From an uncultured Actinomycetes bacterium (GTDB lineage Bacteria; Actinomycetota; Actinomycetes; Nanopelagicales; Nanopelagicaceae): DNA of 45,660 nucleotides. The notes under the pieces are model-generated. The model searched no databases, was not told the origin of the DNA, and was given only the letters and a program-made list of their open reading frames with translations. Every line of letters begins with the position of its first letter. The first letter of the stretch is position 1. This document shows, piece after piece, positions 22,167 through 32,311 of this stretch. The DNA is taken from the NCBI GenBank assembly GCA_903874255.1, contig CAIQRN010000019.1:1-45660 (forward strand). The letters run 5' to 3'. Both the position numbers and the translations under genes were made by a program.

Positions 22167-22242
22167 TGAGGTGCCTAGGCGCTAAAGGTACTGGGTCGGT
22201 AAGAGTTCCGTGAAATCTCGTCTAGACTCTCGCATTGCGCCT
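22167..22242. promoter_or_regulatory. Divergent promoter region of tRNA-Gly (now displaced) and tRNA-Pro
   Basis: These 76 bp once separated divergent tRNA-Gly and tRNA-Pro. Toward tRNA-Pro, TAGACT (22223-22228) lies 14 nt before the tRNA and is a plausible -10. The leftward promoter now drives the broken tRNA half and could read into the integrase gene. No strong -35 is obvious. Confidence 0.4.
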
Positions 22243-22318
22243 CGGGGCGTAGCGTAGTGGCTAGCGCGCCTGCTTTGGGAGCAGGAGACCGGGAGTTCGA
22301 ATCTCCCCGCCCCGACCA
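22243..22318 (+). tRNA. tRNA-Pro (anticodon TGG), CCA encoded
   Basis: Acceptor CGGGGCG/CGCCCCG, anticodon stem CCTGC/GCAGG around TTTGGGA giving TGG, T-arm GAGTTCGAATC. Discriminator A is followed by encoded CCA (22316-22318). Confidence 0.96.
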
Positions 22319-22352
22319 GTTCTTTTTATTCGTTACTTAATTAGGAGCATTT

Positions 22353-23648
22353 GTGAAAAGCACTATTGAGGTTCTATCACCAACTCGTGTTCGTCTAAAC
22401 ATTGAAGTTGAATACACCGAAATGAGCTCGCACGTAGCTGATGCTTATAAGAAAGTTGCAACACAAGTAAACATTCCAGGATTTCGCAAAGGCAAAGTTC
22501 CTGCATCAATGATCGATCAACGTGTTGGTCGCGGCGCAGTCGTTGAAGAAGCAATCAATGCAGCACTTCCAGATTTTTACGGCAAAGCTGCACGCGAACA
22601 TTCTGTTGCTGTTATTGGGCGACCAGAAGTTGATGTTAAAGAGTTTGTTGATAATGAGAAATTAGTTTTCACTGTTGAAGTTGATGTTCGTCCAGAAGTT
22701 AAGTTGCCAGACTTTTCAAAGATTGTTGTTGAAGTAGATGACGTAACTGTTTCTGAAGAAGATATCGACGAGCAGGTTGAATCTTTGCGCACACGATTTG
22801 GAACTTTAACAACTGTTGATCGCGCAGTTGCTAATGGTGATTTTGCAACATTAGATATGAACGCGTTTATCAATGGCGAAACTGTTGATGGTGGGCAAGC
22901 AAATGATCTTTCTTATGAAGTCGGTTCAGACAAGATGATTGATGGTCTGGATGAGATTTTGATTGGCATGAATGTTGGTGATACAAAGCGTTTTGAAACT
23001 CAACTTGTTGGCCAAGAAGAAGGCGAAAAGGGCGAAGTAGAAGCAACTGTTAAGGCAGTTAAAGAGCGAGAGCTTCCTCCAGTTGATGATGCCTTTGCAA
23101 AGCTTGCTTCAGAGTTCGATACGTTGGCAGAACTTCGCGAAGATTTCCGCGAGCGCCTTGGTCGAGTCAAGAAAATGGAACAAGGAACACAGGCGCGCGA
23201 TCGCCTAGTTGAAAAACTATTGGCAGATTTAGATATTCCAGTTCCAGATCACTTGGTTGAACTTGAAGTAAATGATCACCTTGAAGGCGAAGGTCGCATG
23301 GAAGATGCCGAGCACCGTGCCGAAGTTGATGGCCAAGTCCGTTCTTCGCTGAAATCAGATTTCCTACTTGATGCAATCGTTCAAGTTGAAGATGTTCAAA
23401 TTACTGAAATTGAACTTACCGAATACTTAGTTCGTACATCACAGCGTTATGGAATGGCACCTCAGCAGTTTGCTGAAGAACTACAAAAGGCTGGCCAGAT
23501 TTCTCAACTGGTTGCAGAAGTAACTCGCGCAAAGGCTCTGGCTTCTGTACTTGGTCGCATCACTGTTAAGGATGCATCTGGAGCAGTGGTTGACCTTGAA
23601 GCTCTTCGCCCAGCACCTTCTCCTGCCGATGTAGTTGAAGAGGCTTAA
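22353..23648 (+). CDS. tig: Trigger factor (ribosome-bound chaperone and prolyl isomerase)
   Basis: This 431-aa protein has all three domains. The N-terminal ribosome-binding domain carries the signature PGFRKGKVPASMI (about 39-51). The FKBP-type PPIase insert follows (about 160-245, with GDFATLDMNAFINGE and the acidic EEGEKGE). The helical C-terminal chaperone arms are at about 250-420. It binds L23 near the exit tunnel and shields nascent chains. The start is GTG with TTAGGAG upstream. It precedes clpP1-clpP2, the standard actinobacterial order. Confidence 0.96.
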   Translation: MKSTIEVLSPTRVRLNIEVEYTEMSSHVADAYKKVATQVNIPGFRKGKVPASMIDQRVGRGAVVEEAINAALPDFYGKAAREHSVAVIGRPEVDVKEFVDNEKLVFTVEVDVRPEVKLPDFSKIVVEVDDVTVSEEDIDEQVESLRTRFGTLTTVDRAVANGDFATLDMNAFINGETVDGGQANDLSYEVGSDKMIDGLDEILIGMNVGDTKRFETQLVGQEEGEKGEVEATVKAVKERELPPVDDAFAKLASEFDTLAELREDFRERLGRVKKMEQGTQARDRLVEKLLADLDIPVPDHLVELEVNDHLEGEGRMEDAEHRAEVDGQVRSSLKSDFLLDAIVQVEDVQITEIELTEYLVRTSQRYGMAPQQFAEELQKAGQISQLVAEVTRAKALASVLGRITVKDASGAVVDLEALRPAPSPADVVEEA

Positions 23649-23713
23649 GCCCTCTTTGAAAAAGGCTCAACGGCTTTAGCCCTGAGCGAACATCACCTAC
23701 TTCACGCTTCTTT

Positions 23714-23729
23714 TTCCCATTATTGGGAA
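23714..23729. repeat. Inverted repeat TTCCCA-TTAT-TGGGAA upstream of clpP1
   Basis: A perfect 6-bp inverted repeat with a 4-nt spacer lies about 80 bp before clpP1 in the tig-clpP1 gap. It may be an operator for the clp operon. It does not resemble the ClgR site well, so the regulator is unknown. Confidence 0.35.
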
Positions 23730-23809
23730 GCATTTGGCCCGCAACATTGTTAAGGTCACTACAGGTAATAATTCAATTAGATCGTTAGGCAACCAGGAGG
23801 AACACTCAC

Positions 23810-24388
23810 GTGGATTCAGTAGCTCGCATGGATGACCAGATATATACCCGACTGTTGCACAACCGCATCATCTTTTTAACAGGTGAAGTTCGCGATGAGA
23901 TGGCCAACATGGTCTGCGCACAACTTTTACTTTTATCTGCAGAAGATCCAAAGGCCGATATTCATTTATACATCAACTCACCTGGCGGATCCGTTACAGC
24001 TGGCATGGCCGTCTATGACACTATGCAATACATCAAGAACGATGTCGTAACAGTTGGAATGGGAATCGCTGCATCGATGGGTCAGTTCTTGTTAACTGCC
24101 GGAACAAAGGGAAAGCGTTATGCAACCCCACATGCACGCATCTTGATGCACCAACCACTTGGTGGAATCGGTGGAACTGCTACTGATATTCGTATTCAGG
24201 CAGAACAGATGGCGATTACAAAGCGCACAATGTCTGAAATTAATGCCAAGCACACAGGTCAAACTTTAGAAAAGATTCTTGCCGATTCTGATCGCGATAA
24301 CTGGTTCAATGCGCAAGATGCTAAGGAATATGGCTTCATCGATTTCGTGGCAACATCTGCCGATCAAATTCCAGGAGGCAAAGCGTAA
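23810..24388 (+). CDS. clpP1: ATP-dependent Clp protease proteolytic subunit 1
   Basis: This 192-aa ClpP serine peptidase carries S89 in GIAASMGQ, H114 in LMHQPLGG and an Asp in the later helix (about 163). In actinobacteria ClpP1 and ClpP2 form a mixed two-ring barrel that degrades substrates unfolded by ClpX or ClpC. The GTG start follows a strong AGGAGG. It overlaps clpP2 by one base (TAATG), giving coupled equal synthesis. Confidence 0.96.
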   Translation: MDSVARMDDQIYTRLLHNRIIFLTGEVRDEMANMVCAQLLLLSAEDPKADIHLYINSPGGSVTAGMAVYDTMQYIKNDVVTVGMGIAASMGQFLLTAGTKGKRYATPHARILMHQPLGGIGGTATDIRIQAEQMAITKRTMSEINAKHTGQTLEKILADSDRDNWFNAQDAKEYGFIDFVATSADQIPGGKA

Positions 24389-25014
24389 TGATGAATATTC
24401 AAGAAATTACTAGCCGTTACGTTCTTCCAACAATTGAAGAAAAAACTGCATATGGCTTCAAGCGTCTTGATCCATATACAAAATTATTTGAAGAGCGCAT
24501 CATTTTTATGGGTCAACCAATCGATGACACAGTCGCAAACGATGTAATGGCGCAGTTGTTAACTTTGGAATCTATGGATCCAGATCGCGACATCATGATT
24601 TACATCAACTCACCCGGTGGATCATTTACAGCGTTGACTGCAATTTATGACACGATGCAATTTGTGCGTCCAGATATCAGCACAATTTGTTTGGGTCAGG
24701 CAGCATCTGCAGCAGCCGTAATTCTTGCTGGCGGTGCAAAAGGAAAGCGTTACGCCTTAGAACATTCACGTATTTTGATTCACCAGCCATCATCTGAAGG
24801 CGGAGGACAAGCATCTGACGTTGAAATTCAGGCTAAAGAAATTGCCCGTATTGCGCGCTTGCAAGAAGAACTTCTTGCTCGTCACGTACTTAAGTCTGCG
24901 GCCGAAATCGAAAAAGATATCGAACGAGACAAGATTCTTACTGCGACAGAGGCTGTCGAATATGGAATTATCGATCAAGTATTGGCTTCGCGTAAGGCCA
25001 AGCCAGTTAAGTAA
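24388..25014 (+). CDS. clpP2: ATP-dependent Clp protease proteolytic subunit 2
   Basis: This 208-aa ClpP paralogue has catalytic S107 (GQAASAAAV), H132 ([11 protein letters not shown]) and a conserved YINSPGG strand at about 72-78. The longer N-terminal propeptide-like extension is typical of actinobacterial ClpP2. Partner of ClpP1 in the mixed tetradecamer. An MFS gene, not clpX, follows 8 bp downstream. Confidence 0.96.
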   Translation: MMNIQEITSRYVLPTIEEKTAYGFKRLDPYTKLFEERIIFMGQPIDDTVANDVMAQLLTLESMDPDRDIMIYINSPGGSFTALTAIYDTMQFVRPDISTICLGQAASAAAVILAGGAKGKRYALEHSRILIHQPSSEGGGQASDVEIQAKEIARIARLQEELLARHVLKSAAEIEKDIERDKILTATEAVEYGIIDQVLASRKAKPVK

Positions 25015-25022
25015 TAAAATTT

Positions 25023-26261
25023 ATGAAACTATTTGAGGCGGGCTCCCTTTGGTCATACAAGGGGTACCGTCTCTTTTGGTTTTCTACGACAATATTTGTT
25101 CTAGGAGCATCAGCTTTTCCAATCGCTCTGGCAGTCACTGTTCTTGATGCAGGAGGAACTGCAACTACTTTGGGGTTAATCCTTGGTGCAAGAATTTTAT
25201 CGGGCGTTGTCTTTGCACCCTTTGCCGGAGTCTGGGCTGATCGCTTACCGCGCAAGCAAGTAATGATTATTGCCGATCTATTTAGAGCAGGCATTGTTTT
25301 TACCATGGTGTTTATCTCCGCGCCATCATTGCCGCATTACTTAATCGGCTTGGCAGTATTTGCAATGGGAGTTGGTGATGCATTTGGTGCGGCTTCTGCC
25401 GGTGCAATCATGCCTTCTCTTTTGCCTGACGATAAATTGCCTGCAGGAAATGTTGCCCGCGGAGTTGTTATCAAGATGGCATCAATCATTGGCCCTGGAA
25501 TTGGTGGAGCATCGGTATTAATTCTTGGTGGCAGATTGACATTTTTATTCACCGCAGTTGCATTTGCTTTTGGAACATACTTCTTGGCTCAAGTCAAAGA
25601 AGATATCAATGCGAATAAGAAGCCACAAGAGCCTTTTTTCACTGAACTTCGCGAAGGAATGCGAACGGTATGGGAGATTAAATGGGTTGGTGCCATGATT
25701 GCAATGGCATCTGTGCAGTTAATGGTTCTTTTAGCTGCTGAAAATGTTTTGTTACCGATTATTACCAGACGAGAATTTGGCACCAACACAGTCTTTGCAC
25801 TCTCTGCCGCAGCATTTTCCTTCGGTGGAATTATTTCTGCAATCATTTGTGTGCGCCTTAAAGTCAAACATCAAGGACAATTTTCTGTCTTGGTGTGGTG
25901 CTTATTAATTATCGCGCCACTCTCATTGGCATTTCCAGTTAATGAATATGCCGTCGTCATTGCATATCTGCTTGCCGGGTTCTCTGTTGGTCCGTGGGAA
26001 GCTTTTTGGAGTTCAGCGATTCAACGCGAAATCCCACATGAGTTACAGGGTCGCGTTTTTAGTATCGATCACATGGGCTCTGCAGGTCTGATGCCGTTGG
26101 GGATGGCCCTTGTGGGTCCAGCTGTTGCCTTCTTTGGAGAGAAGGATTTATTAATCGGTGCCTCGGTATTTCATGTGATGATTTGTTTGCTTGTTTTATT
26201 AGTGCCAGGAGTGCGAGACATGAAAACTCCCGTTGATTATTCTCAGGGCGAACAGGGATAA
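25023..26261 (+). CDS. MFS transporter (MFS_3/macrolide-efflux-like)
   Basis: This 412-aa membrane protein has 11-12 hydrophobic segments and the loop motif FAGVWADRLPRKQVMIIADL at about 76-95. The charged sequence and the overall pattern fit the MFS_3/enterobactin- or macrolide-exporter-like group. Substrate unknown. It lies between clpP2 and clpX, 8 bp after clpP2, so it may be co-transcribed with the protease. M. tuberculosis, as I recall, also has an MFS gene between clpP2 and clpX. Confidence 0.85.
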   Translation: MKLFEAGSLWSYKGYRLFWFSTTIFVLGASAFPIALAVTVLDAGGTATTLGLILGARILSGVVFAPFAGVWADRLPRKQVMIIADLFRAGIVFTMVFISAPSLPHYLIGLAVFAMGVGDAFGAASAGAIMPSLLPDDKLPAGNVARGVVIKMASIIGPGIGGASVLILGGRLTFLFTAVAFAFGTYFLAQVKEDINANKKPQEPFFTELREGMRTVWEIKWVGAMIAMASVQLMVLLAAENVLLPIITRREFGTNTVFALSAAAFSFGGIISAIICVRLKVKHQGQFSVLVWCLLIIAPLSLAFPVNEYAVVIAYLLAGFSVGPWEAFWSSAIQREIPHELQGRVFSIDHMGSAGLMPLGMALVGPAVAFFGEKDLLIGASVFHVMICLLVLLVPGVRDMKTPVDYSQGEQG

Positions 26262-26296
26262 GGGTAAATACCAGCGCAAAAAAACGCTTCAGAATC

Positions 26297-26302
26297 TAAA
26301 AT
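26297..26302 (+). promoter_or_regulatory. Candidate -10 of a leaderless clpX promoter
   Basis: TAAAAT is followed by 6 nt (TTGCCC) and the clpX ATG at 26309. There is no ribosome-binding site. This suggests clpX has its own promoter in addition to the clpP operon. Confidence 0.5.
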
Positions 26303-26308
26303 TTGCCC

Positions 26309-27595
26309 ATGACCAGAATCGGCGAAACTAGCGACCTACTAAAGTGTTCTTTCTGCGGAAAGACTCAGAAGCAGGTAAAGAAACTTATTGCAGGACCTGG
26401 CGTATATATCTGCGATGAATGTATCGAGCTCTGTAATGAAATCATTGTCGAAGAACTTACCGAAGCGTCATCTTTAGGTTTAGCCGAACTTCCAAAACCA
26501 CAAGAGATTTTTGAATTCCTTGATCAATATGTAATTGGGCAAAACCGTGCAAAGAAATCTTTATCAGTTGCCGTTTATAACCACTACAAGCGCGTTCAAA
26601 GCGGAAACCGCGAAGATCAAATTGAATTAGCAAAATCAAATATCTTGCTTCTTGGTCCAACAGGTTGTGGAAAAACTTTAATGGCTCAAACTTTAGCGCG
26701 CATGCTTAATGTGCCTTTTGCAATTGCCGATGCAACTGCCCTAACCGAAGCGGGATATGTTGGCGAGGATGTTGAAAATATTTTGCTCAAGCTTTTACAA
26801 GCGGCAGATTACGATGTTAAGAAGGCCGAGACTGGAATTATCTATATCGATGAAATCGATAAGGTCGCACGCAAATCTGAAAATCCATCAATCACTCGCG
26901 ATGTTTCAGGTGAAGGTGTTCAGCAAGCGCTGTTGAAGATTTTAGAAGGAACTGTCGCTTCAGTTCCACCTCAAGGCGGGCGTAAACACCCACACCAAGA
27001 ATTTATACAGATTGATACAACCAATGTTCTATTTATCGTTGGTGGAGCATTTGCAGGCCTTGAGAAAATTATCGAAGGACGTGTTGGCAAATCTGGCGTT
27101 GGCTTTAATGCAACTTTGCAAGATGCTGCAGATAAGAATCGCAAAGATATCTTTGCCGATGTCATGCCTGAAGATCTATTAAAGTTTGGAATGATTCCAG
27201 AGTTCATCGGCCGTTTGCCTGTTCTTACAAGTGTAGAAAATCTTGACAAGCAAGCACTCATGCAGATTTTGACCGAGCCAAAGAATGCTTTGGTGAAGCA
27301 GTATCAACGTCTATTCGATCTCGATCACGTCGAACTTGAATTTGATGCTGAAGCCCTTGATGCAATCGCCGATCTCGCGCTAGATCGCGGAACCGGCGCA
27401 CGAGGCCTTCGTGCAATTATGGAATCAGTGCTGCTTGGTGTGATGTATGACGTTCCAAGTCAAAATGACATCGCTAAGGTCATTGTGACCAAAGATTGCA
27501 TCTCAAATGGGGCACAACCAACATTTACTAAACGCACGGGCGATATTCCAAAGCGCTCACGCACGCCAAAGGGTCAAGAGGAGAAGAGCGCATAA
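26309..27595 (+). CDS. clpX: ATP-dependent Clp protease ATP-binding subunit ClpX
   Basis: This 428-aa AAA+ unfoldase feeds proteins to ClpP1P2. An N-terminal zinc-binding domain (C13, C16, C35, C38) is followed by Walker A GPTGCGKT (about 116-123), Walker [10 protein letters not shown] (about 177-185), the RKHPHQEF segment near the pore/ClpP-contact loops, and a sensor-2 GARGLR near 375. The ATG at 26309 is preferred to an upstream TTG at 26303 because of the leaderless promoter spacing and family N-terminus. Confidence 0.96.
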   Translation: MTRIGETSDLLKCSFCGKTQKQVKKLIAGPGVYICDECIELCNEIIVEELTEASSLGLAELPKPQEIFEFLDQYVIGQNRAKKSLSVAVYNHYKRVQSGNREDQIELAKSNILLLGPTGCGKTLMAQTLARMLNVPFAIADATALTEAGYVGEDVENILLKLLQAADYDVKKAETGIIYIDEIDKVARKSENPSITRDVSGEGVQQALLKILEGTVASVPPQGGRKHPHQEFIQIDTTNVLFIVGGAFAGLEKIIEGRVGKSGVGFNATLQDAADKNRKDIFADVMPEDLLKFGMIPEFIGRLPVLTSVENLDKQALMQILTEPKNALVKQYQRLFDLDHVELEFDAEALDAIADLALDRGTGARGLRAIMESVLLGVMYDVPSQNDIAKVIVTKDCISNGAQPTFTKRTGDIPKRSRTPKGQEEKSA

Positions 27596-27610
27596 TCTAG
27601 ACTGCTCCTC

Positions 27611-30187
27611 ATGTCCGGCGACCTAGCTTCCAGTTTTTCACCTGCAGATATCGAAGCATCCCTGTATAAAAAGTGGGTTGCTGCTGGCTATTTCACCGCC
27701 GATGCCGCGTCAAGTAAGCCAGCCTTTTCGATTGTTTTGCCTCCACCAAATGTGACCGGTGTTTTACATATTGGCCATGCACTCGATCAAACATTGCAAG
27801 ATTGTTTGTCACGTATGAAACGCATGAAAGGTTTTGAAGTTTTGTGGTTACCGGGAATGGATCACGCTGGAATTGCAACGCAAAATGTTGTCGAAAAACA
27901 ATTAGCACTCGGTGGCAAATCCAGACACGATCTTGGCCGTGAAGAATTTGTTAAGAAAGTTTGGGAATGGAAAGCTGAATCTGGTGGTGCGATTTTAGAT
28001 CAAATGCGCCGACTTGGTGTATCTGTTGATTGGTCACGTGAGCGCTTCACTATGGATGAAGCCATGTCTAACTCCGTTGTCACTTTGTTCAAGAAAATGC
28101 ATGATGCAGGTTTAATTTATCGCGCCGAAAGAATTATCAATTGGTGCCCACGTTGCTTAACTGCGCTTTCAGATATTGAAGTAGAACACCAGGACGATGC
28201 AGGAGAGTTTGTTTCAGTTCGATACGGTGAAGGTGAACAATCAATAACGGTTGCAACAACGCGTCCAGAAACAATGATGGGTGATGGCGCAGTTGCAGTT
28301 CACCCTGATGATCCTCGTTACAAGCACATGGTTGGAACTTGCGTATTACTGCCGCTTGTAAATCGAATGATTCCAATTATTGCTGATGAGTTAGTGGATC
28401 CAGATTTTGGAACTGGTGCAGTCAAAGTTACTGCAGCACATGACCCTAACGACTTTGAAATGGCCGTTCGTCACAATGTTCCATTCGTAGTAATCATGAA
28501 TGAACATGGCGTAATGGATGGAACTGGAACTGAGTTTGATGGCATGGATCGCTTTGAAGCACGCGTTGCCGTTGTTGAAAAACTCCGTTCGATGGGCCGC
28601 ATTGTTTCTGAAAAGCGTCCTTATATTCACGCAGTGGGCCATTGTTCACGGTGCGATACAACTGTTGAGCCACGTTTATCCAAGCAGTGGTTTGTAAAGG
28701 TTGCACCACTTGCAAAGGCATCTGCCGATGCGGTGCGCAGTGGCGCAGTAAATATCGAACCAAAAGAGTTAGAGCCTCGATATTTTGACTGGGTCGACAA
28801 TATGCATGACTGGTGTATCTCACGTCAGTTGTGGTGGGGACATCGAATTCCAGTTTGGTACGGACCAGATAATGAAGTAATTGTTGTTGGCCCAGGTGAA
28901 AGCGCTCCTGTTGGTTACACGCAAGACCCCGATGTTTTGGATACATGGTTTTCATCTGGCCAATGGGCATTTTCAACTTTCGGTTGGCCTGAAAAAACCG
29001 CTGATTTAGCAAAGTTTTACCCAACTTCGGTGCTTGTAACTGGTTATGACATTTTGTTTTTCTGGGTAGTTCGCATGATGATGATGAGTACTTTTGCAAT
29101 GGATGGAGTGCCTCCATTTAAAACAATCATGTTGCATGGCTTAGTTCGCGATCAATTTGGTAAGAAAATGTCAAAGAGTCGTGGAAACGTTGTTGATCCA
29201 ATTGAGTTTATGGATAAGTACGGTGCTGACGCGCTTCGCTTTACTTTGGCACGTGGTGCCAATCCAGGAACTGATCAGGCGTTGGCTGAAGATTGGATTG
29301 GCGGCTCACGTAATTTTGCCACCAAACTCTGGAACGCAACTCGTTTTGCCATCATGAACGGTGCAACCATCGAAGGAGATTTGCCAGCATCAGAAAATCT
29401 CAACGCCATTGATAAGTGGATTCTTAGTCGCTTGTCTCAAACAATTACCGAAGTAGATTCACTTCTAGAAAAATATGAATTTGCCCGAGCTTGCGAACTT
29501 CTCTATCACTTTGCTTGGGATGATCTCTGCGATTGGTACCTAGAACTTTCAAAGGAAGTTTTTGCAGGTTCTGACTCAGCAAATACCAAGCGAGTACTGG
29601 GTCATGTCCTAGATCAATTGCTGCGACTGCTACATCCAGTAATGCCATTTATTACTGAAGAGCTTTGGACGAAATTTACTGGGGGAGAATCGCTAGTTGT
29701 TGCGCAATGGCCATTGGCTATTGATGCTCACGTAGATCCTGCTTCTGAAAAATTGGTTTTGGAGATGCAGGAAATTATTACCGATGTTCGACGTTTCCGT
29801 AATGATCAAGGCATCAAGACTTCGGCAAAAATCCCAGCTCGTTTTATCGCAACTGGCGCAATTGCAGATTATGCAAGCGCAATGGCATTTGTACTACGCC
29901 TTGAACTTGCTGAGATTACGCCAAGTGCAAAAGTAGAAATTGGTTCGGTGAAAGTTGAGTTCGACTTAACTGGATCTATCGATGTAGTTGCTGAACGCGC
30001 AAGATTAGAAAAAGATTTAGCGTCAGCAATAAAAGATAAGCAAACTGCCGAAGTCAAAATAAATAATGAGGGCTTCATGGCTAAAGCGCCAGAGGCTGTC
30101 GTTCTCGAAATCCGTGAGCGCTTATTGAAAACAACTGCTGACATTGAGCGAATCACGGCTCAACTAGCTGCATTGCCACAGGCATGA
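27611..30187 (+). CDS. valS: Valyl-tRNA synthetase
   Basis: This 858-aa class I synthetase charges tRNA-Val. Visible features: [14 protein letters not shown] with the HIGH motif at 53-56, an editing (CP1) domain at about 190-340 ([30 protein letters not shown]), KMSKS near 519-523, an anticodon-binding domain, and a C-terminal coiled coil (about 785-858). No ribosome-binding site precedes the ATG; CTCCTC lies directly before it. It overlaps folC by 4 bp (ATGA). Confidence 0.96.
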   Translation: MSGDLASSFSPADIEASLYKKWVAAGYFTADAASSKPAFSIVLPPPNVTGVLHIGHALDQTLQDCLSRMKRMKGFEVLWLPGMDHAGIATQNVVEKQLALGGKSRHDLGREEFVKKVWEWKAESGGAILDQMRRLGVSVDWSRERFTMDEAMSNSVVTLFKKMHDAGLIYRAERIINWCPRCLTALSDIEVEHQDDAGEFVSVRYGEGEQSITVATTRPETMMGDGAVAVHPDDPRYKHMVGTCVLLPLVNRMIPIIADELVDPDFGTGAVKVTAAHDPNDFEMAVRHNVPFVVIMNEHGVMDGTGTEFDGMDRFEARVAVVEKLRSMGRIVSEKRPYIHAVGHCSRCDTTVEPRLSKQWFVKVAPLAKASADAVRSGAVNIEPKELEPRYFDWVDNMHDWCISRQLWWGHRIPVWYGPDNEVIVVGPGESAPVGYTQDPDVLDTWFSSGQWAFSTFGWPEKTADLAKFYPTSVLVTGYDILFFWVVRMMMMSTFAMDGVPPFKTIMLHGLVRDQFGKKMSKSRGNVVDPIEFMDKYGADALRFTLARGANPGTDQALAEDWIGGSRNFATKLWNATRFAIMNGATIEGDLPASENLNAIDKWILSRLSQTITEVDSLLEKYEFARACELLYHFAWDDLCDWYLELSKEVFAGSDSANTKRVLGHVLDQLLRLLHPVMPFITEELWTKFTGGESLVVAQWPLAIDAHVDPASEKLVLEMQEIITDVRRFRNDQGIKTSAKIPARFIATGAIADYASAMAFVLRLELAEITPSAKVEIGSVKVEFDLTGSIDVVAERARLEKDLASAIKDKQTAEVKINNEGFMAKAPEAVVLEIRERLLKTTADIERITAQLAALPQA

Positions 30188-31530
30188 TTATTTCTCCAGA
30201 TGATCAAGAGCGCGTTGACGCAATTGAAAAAGCCTTGCTTGCTCGTTGGCCAGAAACTCGCATTGCACCATCCACCGAACGTATTGCAGCTTTGGTCGAT
30301 ATTTTAGGCTCACCGCAGCTGACTTATCCCACAATTCATGTTGGTGGAACCAATGGCAAGACCACTACAACACGAATGATTGATTCACTGTTGTTTGCTC
30401 ATGGTCTTCGCACAGGCCGCTTTACCAGCCCGCATTTAGAAACATACCGTGAGCGAATCGCTATCAATGGCGAACCTATTGATCCTAAAGAGCTGATTTT
30501 TACTTTTAATGACATCGCGGCATATTTCGATTTAATGGATAGCAAATTTGAAAATCCAATTTCGTTCTTCGAAGCAGTAACGGCATTGGCCTTCGCCGCA
30601 TTTGCCGAACATCCTGTCGATGTAGCTGTAATTGAAGTCGGAATGGGCGGGGAGTGGGATGCAACAAATGTGATTGATGCAGATGTTTCAGTCATTATGC
30701 CTATTGGTTTCGACCATATGGAGTATTTGGGAAATTCATTACAAGAGATCGCTGCAACAAAAGCTGGAATCATCAAGGAAGGTGGCTTCATCGTTCTTGC
30801 AGCACAAGAGCCAGAAGCGGCGAAAGAGCTGATTAAAAAAGCGGCCGAAGTTGGAGCTGATGTCGTTCGCGAAGGAATCGAGTATTCCGTTTCATCACGC
30901 GCGGTTGCAGTGGGCGGACAGTTATTAACGATTACTGGTCTGCACGAAACTTACGATGAAATCTTTTTACCACTGCATGGTCGCCATCAAGCAGCTAATG
31001 CGGCAAGTGCGCTAGTAGCGGTCGAAGCTTTTTTCGGTGACCAACCGCTGGATATCGAAGCGGTACGTGCGGGCTTTGCTGCAGTAACTTCACCTGGACG
31101 TTGCGAAGTTGTGCACCGTGACCCCACGGTAATCTTGGATGCCGCACATAATCCTCATGGCGCTAAAGCATTGGCAGAAACTTTACGAAATGAATTTAAT
31201 TTTGATGAGATAGTCGCAGTGGTTGGCGTTTTTGGGGACAAAGATGCCGATGGAATTTTGCGCGAGTTAGAACCGATTGTCGATCACGTCATTGTTACGC
31301 AAAGTGCATCGCCTCGAGCGATGTCGTCATCAGAGTTAGAAAAAATCGCCTCCTCAATTTTCGGCAGCGATAGAGTTTTTGAAGTGAGCGATTTACCGCA
31401 AGCCCTAGATCGTGCAGTGACCGATGCCATCAGGCCTTTAAGTGAGGACACAATCGGAATAATCGTCACTGGTTCAGTTGTCACAGTTGGCGAAGCGCGC
31501 ACGTATCTTCGAATGAAATTTAGTAAATGA
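30184..31530 (+). CDS. folC: Folylpolyglutamate synthase / dihydrofolate synthase
   Basis: This 448-aa Mur-ligase-family enzyme adds glutamate to dihydropteroate and folates. P-loop [10 protein letters not shown] begins at about 54, the conserved [13 protein letters not shown] at about 79-91 and the Mg/folate-site [10 protein letters not shown] at about 153-162. The C-terminal domain has [10 protein letters not shown]. It is coupled to valS upstream and to the DUF4233 gene downstream by ATGA overlaps. Confidence 0.95.
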   Translation: MIISPDDQERVDAIEKALLARWPETRIAPSTERIAALVDILGSPQLTYPTIHVGGTNGKTTTTRMIDSLLFAHGLRTGRFTSPHLETYRERIAINGEPIDPKELIFTFNDIAAYFDLMDSKFENPISFFEAVTALAFAAFAEHPVDVAVIEVGMGGEWDATNVIDADVSVIMPIGFDHMEYLGNSLQEIAATKAGIIKEGGFIVLAAQEPEAAKELIKKAAEVGADVVREGIEYSVSSRAVAVGGQLLTITGLHETYDEIFLPLHGRHQAANAASALVAVEAFFGDQPLDIEAVRAGFAAVTSPGRCEVVHRDPTVILDAAHNPHGAKALAETLRNEFNFDEIVAVVGVFGDKDADGILRELEPIVDHVIVTQSASPRAMSSSELEKIASSIFGSDRVFEVSDLPQALDRAVTDAIRPLSEDTIGIIVTGSVVTVGEARTYLRMKFSK

Positions 31531-31862
31531 AGGTCCTAGGCGCGGCAGTTTTGGTCATGGAGAGCATGGTTTTAGGTTTTGCAATCTTGCTAGCAACGAA
31601 ATCACATTCAACTTCTGCTCTTGTCTATGGCTCTGTAATTTCCCTGCTCATGTTTCTTTGCGCCGGACTGCTTCGGATGCGCACCGGTTTCTATATTGGC
31701 TCGCTCTTGCAGGTTTTCATGATTGCTTTTGGCTTTGTAATCCCAGCCTTTTTTCTTATCGGCGCGATTTTCGTAGGGCTTTGGGCCGCGGCCATCATCG
31801 TTGGGCGCAAGGGGGAGGCCGCTCGCGCCGCCCTCGTGGCGCAGGCAGGTGCCTCGGGCTAA
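31527..31862 (+). CDS. DUF4233 membrane protein
   Basis: This 111-aa protein has three to four hydrophobic helices and a basic C-terminus (GRKGEAARAAL). It matches the DUF4233 family by its place directly after folC and its pattern (LGAAVLVMESMVLGFAILLATK, then RMRTGFYIGSLLQ). Function unknown. The conserved link with folC in actinobacteria hints at a membrane role connected with folate or cell-wall metabolism, but this is not shown. Confidence 0.85.
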   Translation: MKVLGAAVLVMESMVLGFAILLATKSHSTSALVYGSVISLLMFLCAGLLRMRTGFYIGSLLQVFMIAFGFVIPAFFLIGAIFVGLWAAAIIVGRKGEAARAALVAQAGASG

Positions 31863-31868
31863 TAGACT
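31863..31868 (+). promoter_or_regulatory. Candidate -10 of a leaderless ndk promoter
   Basis: TAGACT is followed by 6 nt (GAGCCC) and the GTG start of ndk at 31875. No ribosome-binding site is seen. Confidence 0.45.
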
Positions 31869-31874
31869 GAGCCC

Positions 31875-32294
31875 GTGAGCATAGAGAAAACCTTAATCCT
31901 GGTTAAGCCAGATGGCGTTCGTCGCGGTTTAGTTGGCGAAGTTATTTCTCGTGTTGAAACAAAAGGCTATTCCATCGATGCATTGCGAATGCTGACGGCA
32001 GATCGCGCACTTCTTGAACAGCACTACGCCGAACATGTTGGCAAAGTATTTTATGAACCGTTGGTTGAGTTCATGATGTCAGGTCCAATTGTTGCAATGG
32101 TTGCATCAGGAAATCGTGTTATCGAAGGTTTTCGTTCATTAGCTGGAGTAACAGATCCAACAGTTGCGGCACCAGGAACAATTCGTGGTGACTTAGCCCG
32201 AGATCAAGGCACCAAAGTTGTACAAAATATTGTGCACGGATCAGATTCACCAGAATCAGCGGCACGAGAAATTCAAATTTTCTTCCCTAATTAA
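31875..32294 (+). CDS. ndk: Nucleoside diphosphate kinase
   Basis: This 139-aa protein balances NTP pools through a phosphohistidine intermediate. The active-site block [16 protein letters not shown] (His near 118) is intact, as are [16 protein letters not shown] at the N-terminus and GTIRGDLA near 102-109. The GTG start is probably leaderless. mreB follows 17 bp later. Confidence 0.97.
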   Translation: MSIEKTLILVKPDGVRRGLVGEVISRVETKGYSIDALRMLTADRALLEQHYAEHVGKVFYEPLVEFMMSGPIVAMVASGNRVIEGFRSLAGVTDPTVAAPGTIRGDLARDQGTKVVQNIVHGSDSPESAAREIQIFFPN

Positions 32295-32311
32295 TCAAGG
32301 AGCACACCAGC

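Noticed and set aside
23640-23700. Intrinsic terminator after tig
   Set aside because: There is a short imperfect palindrome around the stop codon, but no clean stem followed by a T-run.
27578-27610. GAGGAG/CTCCTC stem before valS as a T-box or attenuator
   Set aside because: Only 6 bp with a 21-nt loop, partly inside clpX. No T-box sequence or antiterminator is seen.
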